A stretch of 64,000 nt of DNA from Streptomyces marokkonensis (GTDB taxonomy: Bacteria; Actinomycetota; Actinomycetes; Streptomycetales; Streptomycetaceae), in contig NZ_VSKS01000018.1 in assembly GCF_008312835.1 (NCBI RefSeq), forward strand, positions 105,703 to 169,702, in the 5' to 3' direction. Shown one piece after another: positions 58,181-64,000 of the stretch. The notes beneath the pieces were generated by a model. That model had not been told where the DNA came from. It did no database searches and saw only the letters and a program-made list of their open reading frames with translations. The translations under genes and the position numbers were made by a program. Positions within the stretch are counted from its first letter, which is position 1. Each line of letters opens with the position of its first letter.

Positions 58181-59161
58181 ATGCGCCTGATGAACCCGAA
58201 GCCCCGCAGCAGCAGAAAGCACCTCTCCCGTGCCGCCGCCGTCGTCGTCCTCGGCATCACCGGCCTGAGCGCCTGCGGCGCCGCCGACACCGGCTCGTCG
58301 TCGTCGAAGGGCTCCTCCGACTCGGTCACCATCGCCGTACCGTCGTGGGTCGGCGCGGAGGCCAACGCCGCCGTCGCCAAGTACATCCTCGAGAAGGAAC
58401 TGGACACCGAGGCCGAGCTCACCCAGCTCGACGAGTCGGTCGCCTTCGACGCCCTCAACAGCGGCAAGGTCGACGCCATCCTGGAGGACTGGGGCGGCGC
58501 GCCCAAGAAGGTCGACCTGTACGTCGAGGACAAGAAGTCCGTCGTCGCGGGCGGCGACCTCGGCGTCGTCGGCCACATCGGCTGGTTCGTGCCCAAGTAC
58601 CTGGCCGACAAGCACCCGGACATCACGGACTGGAAGAACCTCAACAAGTACAAGGACCTCTTCAAGACCGCCGAGAGCGGCGACAAGGGCCAGCTCCTGG
58701 AGGGTTCGCCGTCGTACACCACCAACGACGACGCGATCATCAAGAACCTCGACCTGGACTACAAGACGGTCTACGCGGGCTCCGAGGCCGCCCAGATCAC
58801 CCAGATGAAGGAGGACTACAAGGCCAAGAAGCCCTTCATCACCTACTGGTGGACGCCGCAGTGGCTGAACGCCCAGCTCGACCTGGTCGAGGTGAAGCTG
58901 CCCGAGTACAAGGAGGGCTGCGACGCCGAACCCGAGAAGGTCGACTGCGCCTACGCCCAGACCCCGCTGCAGAAGTACTTCAACGCGGAGTTCGCCAAGG
59001 ACGGCGGCGACGCGGCCAAGTTCCTGAAGAACTTCAACTGGACCGCCGAGCAGCAGAACGAGGTCGCCGCGATGATCGCGGACGAGAAGATGAGCTCGGA
59101 GGCGGCGGCCAAGAAGTGGGTCGAGGCCAACCAGGACGTCTGGCAGAAGTGGCTGCCCTGA
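58181..59161 (+). CDS. Glycine betaine-binding lipoprotein
   Basis: The 326-residue protein has a lipoprotein signal with lipobox LSAC, a Ser-rich spacer and an OpuAC-type ligand domain with VTIAVPSWVGAEANAAVAKY, DAILEDWGGAP and ITYWWTPQWLNAQ. Trp residues of this kind form the cage for the quaternary ammonium of betaine. It delivers ligand to the fused permease, and the gene follows 90 bases later in the same operon. Two Cys (about 248, 257) may pair. Confidence 0.92.
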   Translation: MRLMNPKPRSSRKHLSRAAAVVVLGITGLSACGAADTGSSSSKGSSDSVTIAVPSWVGAEANAAVAKYILEKELDTEAELTQLDESVAFDALNSGKVDAILEDWGGAPKKVDLYVEDKKSVVAGGDLGVVGHIGWFVPKYLADKHPDITDWKNLNKYKDLFKTAESGDKGQLLEGSPSYTTNDDAIIKNLDLDYKTVYAGSEAAQITQMKEDYKAKKPFITYWWTPQWLNAQLDLVEVKLPEYKEGCDAEPEKVDCAYAQTPLQKYFNAEFAKDGGDAAKFLKNFNWTAEQQNEVAAMIADEKMSSEAAAKKWVEANQDVWQKWLP

Positions 59162-59182
59162 CCCACGGCCCCGTCACCGCGG

Positions 59183-59201
59183 GCCGGCGCTCTCCGCCGG
59201 C
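59183..59201 (+). terminator. Possible terminator of the betaine operon
   Basis: GCCGGCG (59183-59189) pairs with CGCCGGC (59195-59201) over five bases, 22 bases after the last stop. Short stem, no T run. Confidence 0.4.
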
Positions 59202-59408
59202 GCCCCGGGCGCGCGCTGCCGGAGTCCCGGCCCGCGTGTGACCCGGGGCCCCGAGCTCGCCGAGCCGGGCGGGCGAGGGGCCCCGGCCAACGTGTCCTCG
59301 ACCCGGCTGACGGCCGGTCGGCGGACTCGCCCCGGGGCCACCGCACACCCGCACACCACCCGCGGCGCGGTGCGGACACCGGCGTCGGGACGGGTCATGC
59401 GAGCCGCG

Positions 59409-59909
59409 TCACCCGCGCTGTCCCGGCTGGTAGTGGCCCGGGGTCCGGCGGCACGTCACACCGAACCGGTTCCAGGCGTTGATCACCGTGATCGCGGCGA
59501 TCAGCTGGGACAGCTCCGCCTCGTCGAACCGCTTGGCGGCACGCTCGTACACCTCGTCGGGCACGAACCCGTCCGTCAGCACGGTGACGGCCTCCGTCAG
59601 CTCGAGCGCCGCGAGCTCCTTCTCCGTGTAGAAGTGCCGTGACTCCTCCCAGGCACTGAGCTGCACGATCCGCTCGACGCTCTCGCCCGCCGCGAGCGCG
59701 TCCCTGGTGTGCATGTCCAGGCAGAAGGCACAGTGGTTGATCTGGGAGGCGCGGATCTTCACCAGCTCGAAGAGCTTGGGGTCCAGGCCCTTCCTGGCGG
59801 CGGAGTCCAGCCGGACCATCGCCTTGTAGACCTCGGGGGCGTGCAGGGCCCAGTCCAGCCGGACGGGCAGCTCGGCGGCGTACGTCGTGGTCGTCTCGAT
59901 GTCGCTCAT
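59409..59909 (-). CDS. AhpD-like carboxymuconolactone decarboxylase-family protein
   Basis: The 166-residue protein has the redox motif INHCAFCLDMHTRDA (Cys-x-x-Cys plus His), typical of AhpD-like peroxidase/thiol proteins. It also has the WRESRHF-like WEESRHFYTEKE and a C-terminal INAWNRFGV. It probably handles peroxides or small thiol substrates. It is divergent from a MocR/PdxR regulator, a pairing seen often in actinobacteria. The ATG lies six bases past a TAGGGT box, so the mRNA may be leaderless. Confidence 0.87.
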   Translation of the reverse strand: MSDIETTTTYAAELPVRLDWALHAPEVYKAMVRLDSAARKGLDPKLFELVKIRASQINHCAFCLDMHTRDALAAGESVERIVQLSAWEESRHFYTEKELAALELTEAVTVLTDGFVPDEVYERAAKRFDEAELSQLIAAITVINAWNRFGVTCRRTPGHYQPGQRG

Positions 59910-59915
59910 GCCTCG

Positions 59916-59947
59916 ACCCTAGGAGCGGGGCAGCCCAGGAGTATGGT
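59916..59947. promoter_or_regulatory. Overlapping divergent leaderless promoters (AhpD-like / MocR)
   Basis: TAGGGT on the minus strand (59921-59916) is six bases before the AhpD-like ATG. TATGGT on the plus strand (59942-59947) is eight bases before the MocR ATG. Each -10 falls near the -35 zone of the other, so the two promoters cannot be used at once. Confidence 0.5.
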
Positions 59948-59955
59948 CCATTTCC

Positions 59956-61356
59956 ATGGCGGAACGCTGGGCCACTTCACGAGGCGACCTGCAGGGCATC
60001 GACCTCCATCTCGACCCGGCCGGCCCCGGCCTGCGCCGCGGTCTGACCGACGCCCTGCGCGAGGCCGTCCGCACCGGCCGGCTCTCCGCGGGCACCCGGC
60101 TGCCCTCCTCCCGCACCCTCGCCGCGGACCTGGGCATCGCCCGCAACACCGTCGCCGACGCGTACGCCGACCTGGTCGCCGAGGGCTGGCTCACCGCCCG
60201 GCAGGGCTCCGGCACCCGCGTCGCCGACCGCGCGGTCCCCGGCCCGCCGGCCGCCCCTTCCACTCCCCGCAGGGTCCCGGGCCGGCTCCCGTACAGCCTC
60301 GTCCCCGGCACGCCCGACCTCGCCTCCTTCCCCCGCGCCGAATGGCTCAAGGCCACCCGCCGCGCCCTCGCCACCGCCCCGCACGACGCCTTCGGCTACG
60401 GCGACCCGCGTGGCCGCCCCGAACTGCGCGTCGCGCTCGCGGACTACCTGGCGCGTGTCCGGGGCGTGCGCGCCGACCCCGAACGCCTCGTCGTGTGCGC
60501 CGGCTTCTCCCACGGCCTGCACCTCCTCTGCGAGATCCTGCGGGCCCGCGGCGCCCGGACCCTCGCCGTGGAGTCCCACGGCCTGGACGTCCACTGGGAC
60601 CTGGCGACCCGTGCCGGGCTGCGGACCACGCCGCTCCCCTTCGACTCCTCCGGCACCCGCGCCCAGGACCCGGGCGACGCGGACGCGGTGCTGCTCAGCC
60701 CCGCCCACCAGTTCCCCCTGGGCGGGGCCCTGCGCCCCGAGCGCCGTGCCGCCGTGGTCGACTGGGCCCGCCGCACGGGCGGACTGATCCTGGAGGACGA
60801 CTACGACGGCGAGTTCCGCTACGACCGCCAGCCCGTCGGCGCGCTCCAGGACCTCGACCCCGACCACGTCGTCTACCTGGGCACGGCCAGCAAGTCCCTC
60901 GCCCCGGGCCTCCGCCTGGGCTGGATGGTCGTGCCGCCCTCGCTGGTCGCGGACGTCGTCGACGTGGGCGGTGGCCGCCCGGTCGGCGTCGTCGAACAGC
61001 TCGCCCTCGCCGAGTTCCTCACCTCCGGCGCCTACGACCGTCACGTCCGCGCCGCCCGCCTGCGCTACCGCCGCCGCCGCGACGCCCTCGTGCGGGCCCT
61101 CGCCGAACGGGCACCGGACGTCCGCGTGACCGGCATCGCGGCCGGCCTGCACGCCGTCCTGCGACTCCCGCCCGGCACCGAGCAGTCCGTGGTGCAGGCC
61201 GCCACCTGGCAGGGCCTCGCCGTCCTCGGCCTCTCCCGCTTCCGCCATCCAGCCGCCGACCCGACCCCGGGGGACGCCCTGGTGGTCGGCTACGCGACCC
61301 CGCCGGACCACGCCTGGACGGGCACCCTCGAGGCGCTGTGCAGGGCGCTGCCGTAG
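59956..61356 (+). CDS. MocR/PdxR-type regulator (GntR HTH + aminotransferase fold)
   Basis: The 466-residue protein has a GntR winged helix at about 10-85 (LPSSRTLAADLGIARNTVAD; GWLTARQGSGTRV) and a fold-type I aminotransferase domain. The PLP lysine is in GTASKSLAPGLRLGW, and the Asp/Tyr region is in LEDDYDGEFRYD. Such proteins sense pyridoxal phosphate or amino compounds through the bound cofactor. It probably controls the divergent AhpD-like gene through the short shared region. A nested hairpin follows its stop. Confidence 0.9.
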   Translation: MAERWATSRGDLQGIDLHLDPAGPGLRRGLTDALREAVRTGRLSAGTRLPSSRTLAADLGIARNTVADAYADLVAEGWLTARQGSGTRVADRAVPGPPAAPSTPRRVPGRLPYSLVPGTPDLASFPRAEWLKATRRALATAPHDAFGYGDPRGRPELRVALADYLARVRGVRADPERLVVCAGFSHGLHLLCEILRARGARTLAVESHGLDVHWDLATRAGLRTTPLPFDSSGTRAQDPGDADAVLLSPAHQFPLGGALRPERRAAVVDWARRTGGLILEDDYDGEFRYDRQPVGALQDLDPDHVVYLGTASKSLAPGLRLGWMVVPPSLVADVVDVGGGRPVGVVEQLALAEFLTSGAYDRHVRAARLRYRRRRDALVRALAERAPDVRVTGIAAGLHAVLRLPPGTEQSVVQAATWQGLAVLGLSRFRHPAADPTPGDALVVGYATPPDHAWTGTLEALCRALP

Positions 61357-61414
61357 GACGCGGCCGCGGGACGCCGGAAAGAACTTCCGGGCCACTGTCG
61401 ATCCGGCCGCGTCC
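61356..61414 (+). terminator. Nested stem-loop after the MocR gene
   Basis: An outer perfect 11-bp stem (GGACGCGGCCG, 61356-61366 with 61404-61414) encloses an inner 6-bp stem (CCGGAA, 61374-61379 with TTCCGG, 61385-61390). It begins within the stop codon. Confidence 0.6.
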
Positions 61415-61481
61415 CGTTCGACGCCCTTGTGTGGAGCGCGTCGCACGCGAGGGACGCGCCAGGGTCCGATGAGGAGGAGAG

Positions 61482-62126
61482 ATGGATCAGCTCCTGAGAG
61501 TCATGAACTTCTGCGTCTCGAGTGACGGGATCGGTGCCGGTGAGCACCAGAGCCTGGAGAGCCCGTTCGGCCACGTCCGTCCCGAAAGGCTGTTCGCCTG
61601 GGCCGGCGCCACCGCGAGCTGGCCCATGCGCACCGACCCCGGAGGCAGCCGCGGTCTCGACGACTACTTCACCCGGGACTTCGCACGCAACATCGGTGCC
61701 GAGATCATGGGCCGCAACAAGTTCGGCCCCCAGCGCGGGCCCTGGCGCGACCACGAGTGGCGCGGCTGGTGGGGTGACGAGCCCCCGTTCCACACGCCCG
61801 TGTTCGTGATGACCCACCACCCGCGCCCCCCGATCACGCTCTCCGACACCACGTTCCACTTCGTCGACGGCAGCCCGGCCGCCGTCCTGGAACGGGCGCG
61901 GGAGGCGGCGGGCGGCAAGGACGTCCGGCTCGGCGGCGGGGTCACGACCGTCCGGCAGTTCCTCGACGCCGACCTGGTCGACACGATGCACGTGGCGGTC
62001 TCGCCGGTGGAGCTCGGCTCCGGTCTCCGCCTCTGGGAGTCGCCCGACGAACTGCTCGACCGGTTCCACCTCGAGGTCGTGCCGAGCCCGAGCGGCATGA
62101 CGCACCACCTGTTCTGGCGGAGATGA
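61482..62126 (+). CDS. RibD C-terminal/dihydrofolate-reductase-fold protein
   Basis: The 214-residue protein has the DHFR-like pattern: VMNFCVSSDGIGAG at the start, AEIMGRNKFG, TPVFVMTHH and VRLGGGVTTVRQFLDADLVD, where the Gly-rich loop binds NADPH. It is likely an NADPH-dependent reductase of unknown substrate rather than a true RibD or DHFR. ATG 61482 follows GAGGAGAG. It stands alone. Confidence 0.85.
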   Translation: MDQLLRVMNFCVSSDGIGAGEHQSLESPFGHVRPERLFAWAGATASWPMRTDPGGSRGLDDYFTRDFARNIGAEIMGRNKFGPQRGPWRDHEWRGWWGDEPPFHTPVFVMTHHPRPPITLSDTTFHFVDGSPAAVLERAREAAGGKDVRLGGGVTTVRQFLDADLVDTMHVAVSPVELGSGLRLWESPDELLDRFHLEVVPSPSGMTHHLFWRR

Positions 62127-62350
62127 GACGAGGACCGGCGGCGGCGCCCCGGGACCGCGCGGCGGGTCCGCCCGCGACGACCCGCGGAAGCGGTCCAGAC
62201 GCCCTGAAAGGGGGCGAAACGGCGGCGGGCCGGAACGCGGGAGCGGGGGGCTCCTGTGCGTGCCGTCCGGCCGGTCTCTAGGCTGTCCGCCGCGAGCCGG
62301 GGAGTGAACCGAGGGCCCGGCGGACAGTGGAAGCGGCACGAGGGGGAGTC

Positions 62351-62695
62351 ATGGCGGAGTCACGGCGGCGGGTGCGGTCCAGCACGGTGGTACTGGGCGG
62401 CATGGGGGTTCTCGCGGCGGCGCTGACCTCGTGCGGGTCGGATCCGGACCGGCGGTGCGTGGACCGGGACAGCTACGACTACCTCAACGGCTACAAGGTC
62501 GTCGCCGACAAGAACTGCACGTCCTCGTCCTCCGGCTCCCGCGGCAAGGGCGGCGCGTCCCGTACCGGCGACGCCGACTGGTACTACGACGCCGACGTCC
62601 GCGCCGGTTACGCCGAGGACGGCACCTTCAGCCGCAGCGAGGCCGTCGACCGGGGCGGCTTCGGCTGCTCGGGCTCCGGCAGCGGCGGCGGCTGA
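62351..62695 (+). CDS. Small YgiB/DUF1190-like lipoprotein
   Basis: The 114-residue protein has a basic start, a hydrophobic stretch and a lipobox ending LTSC, then a short domain with two further Cys, Asp/Tyr/Gly-rich (DADWYYDADVRAGYAEDGTF), and a Ser/Gly tail. Its size, Cys and position directly before a YgiC-like gene suggest a YgiB-type partner; the family call is tentative. ATG 62351 follows GGGGGAG. A TAGGCT box lies at 62279. Seven bases separate it from the next gene. Confidence 0.7.
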   Translation: MAESRRRVRSSTVVLGGMGVLAAALTSCGSDPDRRCVDRDSYDYLNGYKVVADKNCTSSSSGSRGKGGASRTGDADWYYDADVRAGYAEDGTFSRSEAVDRGGFGCSGSGSGGG

Positions 62696-62702
62696 GCGGC
62701 TC

Positions 62703-63887
62703 ATGGAACGGCGCACCATCGAGCCCCGCCCCGGCTGGCAGGAGACGGTCGAGGAACAGGGGCTCATCTACCCCCTCACCCGCTACCCCGACGGCTCCCT
62801 GCGCCCCTACTGGGACGAGAGCGCCTACTACGTCTTCGGCCTGGACGAGGTCGAGGCGCTGGAGGAGGTCGTCGAGGAACTGCACCGCATGTGCCTCGCG
62901 GCGGCCGAGCACATCGTCACCGCCGACCGGTTCGCCGACCTCGGCATCACCGACCCGCGGATCGCCCGCGCGGTCGCCGAGGCCTGGCGCCGGCGCGCCG
63001 AACTCCCCTCCGTCTACGGCCGCTTCGACCTCCGCTACGACGGGACGGGGCCCGCGAAGCTGCTGGAGTACAACGCCGACACTCCCACGTCCCTGGTCGA
63101 GGCCGCCTCGCCCCAGTGGTTCTGGATGGAGGAGCGCTTCCCCGGCGCCGACCAGTGGAACTCCCTCCACGAACGCCTCATCGACGCGTGGCGGAAGCAG
63201 GCCGCCCTCCTCCCGCCGGGCAGCCCCCTGTACTTCGCCCATTCCTCCGCCGACGAACTCGGCGAGGACCTCATGACCGTCGCCTACCTCAAGGAGACCG
63301 CCGAGCAGGCCGGCCTGGAGACCGACTGGATCTCCATGGAGGAGATCGGCTGGGACCGCCTCTCCCGCCGCTTCGTCGACAACAGGCTCCGGTTCATCCG
63401 CAGCATCTTCAAGCTGTACCCCTGGGAGTGGCTGACCACCGACCGCTTCGCCGACCACGTCCTCGACACCCTCGACAACGGCGGCGGCACCGGCTCCACC
63501 CTGTGGATCGAACCCGCGTGGAAGATGCTCCTCAGCAACAAGGCCCTGCTGGCGATCCTCTGGGAGCTCCACCCCGGTCACCCCCATCTGCTGCCCGCCT
63601 ACCTCGACGGTCCCCGGGAGCTGGCGGACACCACCGGCTATGTCGCCAAGCCGCTGCTGGGCCGTGAAGGCGCCGGCGTGACCCTCCACGAGGCGGGTGC
63701 CGCCCCCGTGCTCCGTGACGAACCCTGCTGCTACCAGCAGCTCGCCCCCCTTCCCGACTTCGACGGCAACCACGTCGTCCTCGGCACCTGGGTGGTGGAC
63801 AACGAGTCGGCGGGCCTCGGCATCCGTGAGTCCTCGGGGCTGGTGACGGACGAGTACGCCCGCTTCCTGCCCCACGTGATCCTCTAG
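62703..63887 (+). CDS. YgiC-like glutathionylspermidine synthase-family ATP-grasp protein
   Basis: The 394-residue protein matches the ATP-grasp C-N ligase family of glutathionylspermidine synthase: RFDLRYDGTGPAKLLEYNADTPTSL, IEPAWKMLLSNKALLAILWE, KPLLGREGAGV for ATP binding, and GTWVVDNESAGLGIRE. It lacks the amidase half of E. coli Gss, as do YgiC/YjfC proteins. It should ligate an amine to a peptide or thiol acid with ATP; the substrate is unknown. Its TAG stop lies inside the CTAG target of the following insertion element and is intact. Confidence 0.85.
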   Translation: MERRTIEPRPGWQETVEEQGLIYPLTRYPDGSLRPYWDESAYYVFGLDEVEALEEVVEELHRMCLAAAEHIVTADRFADLGITDPRIARAVAEAWRRRAELPSVYGRFDLRYDGTGPAKLLEYNADTPTSLVEAASPQWFWMEERFPGADQWNSLHERLIDAWRKQAALLPPGSPLYFAHSSADELGEDLMTVAYLKETAEQAGLETDWISMEEIGWDRLSRRFVDNRLRFIRSIFKLYPWEWLTTDRFADHVLDTLDNGGGTGSTLWIEPAWKMLLSNKALLAILWELHPGHPHLLPAYLDGPRELADTTGYVAKPLLGREGAGVTLHEAGAAPVLRDEPCCYQQLAPLPDFDGNHVVLGTWVVDNESAGLGIRESSGLVTDEYARFLPHVIL

Positions 63888-63888
63888 G

Positions 63889-64000
63889 TGTGCTGTTCCG
63901 GGACGTTGGTGACACGCATGCTGGGTGCTTGAACGGGTGAGGGCCTTCTGGGTTCGGTGTGGATTGCGACATCTACGCCCGACCGCCAGGAGGCCCTCGT
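63889..64000 (+). mobile_element. Left end of an IS481-type insertion sequence (transposase start at window edge)
   Basis: The sequence from 63889 begins TGTGCTGTTCCGGGACGTTG, a TGT-type terminus like IS481 ends. It is preceded by TCTAGG, matching the NCTAGN target I recall for IS481. At 63988-63993 there is AGGAGG, and five bases later GT at 63999-64000 would begin a GTG start outside the window. Family assignment rests on these features and memory, since the transposase is not visible. Confidence 0.7.
63939..63998 (+). promoter_or_regulatory. Hairpin that buries the transposase ribosome site
   Basis: GAGGGCCTTCTGG (63939-63951) pairs with CCAGGAGGCCCTC (63986-63998), with one G-U pair. The right arm contains the AGGAGG ribosome site. 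A transcript reading in from the host gene would fold and hide it. Confidence 0.65.

Overview
The window is about 64 kb of very GC-rich DNA with almost exclusively G or C in third codon positions, frequent GTG starts and several leaderless-looking promoters. Gene content and order (guaA, pcrA, icmB, sucCD, purNH, folD, mdh, betaine genes) point to a Streptomyces chromosome core region. From memory it resembles the guaA to mdh segment of S. coelicolor; no search was run.

Layout. 1-5.3 kb: the 3' part of a membrane Ser/Thr kinase, then an aldehyde dehydrogenase and a cholesterol-oxidase-like GMC flavoenzyme. 5.4-10.9 kb: a sortase substrate (LAETG), a chorismate mutase behind what looks like a Phe/Tyr transcription attenuator, guaA, a flavin/F420-type oxidoreductase and a class II aldolase. 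11-17 kb: membrane proteins and a LiaFSR-like envelope-stress module (PspC protein, PspC-histidine kinase, NarL-type regulator). 17-25.7 kb: wall hydrolases (two NlpC/P60, one M23), one preceded by a c-di-AMP (ydaO-type) riboswitch, with pcrA and a lipase. 26-35 kb: icmB and a five-gene MoxR/VWA/DUF5682 + SWIM/DUF5691 module of unknown role. 36.5-47.4 kb: housekeeping metabolism (sucCD, purNH, folD) with membrane proteins and an unusual XRE-ECF-sigma-like-TM fusion. 48-59 kb: an XRE/DUF2690 protein, mdh, a MarR-GNAT fusion regulator and a complete glycine-betaine module (betaine aldehyde dehydrogenase, choline-dehydrogenase-like GMC enzyme, ABC ATPase, tandem-fused permease, binding lipoprotein). 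59-64 kb: an AhpD-like protein divergent from a MocR/PdxR regulator, a RibD-C reductase, a YgiB/YgiC-like pair, and the left end of an IS481-type element that appears to have inserted at the stop codon of the last gene.

The strongest non-coding signals are the chorismate mutase attenuator (leaderless leader peptide with Phe/Phe/Tyr codons plus a perfect 13-bp terminator), the ydaO-type riboswitch, the IS-end hairpin that buries the transposase Shine-Dalgarno, and a set of clean inverted repeats acting as candidate operators or terminators. No tRNA, rRNA, CRISPR array or secondary-metabolite cluster was seen.
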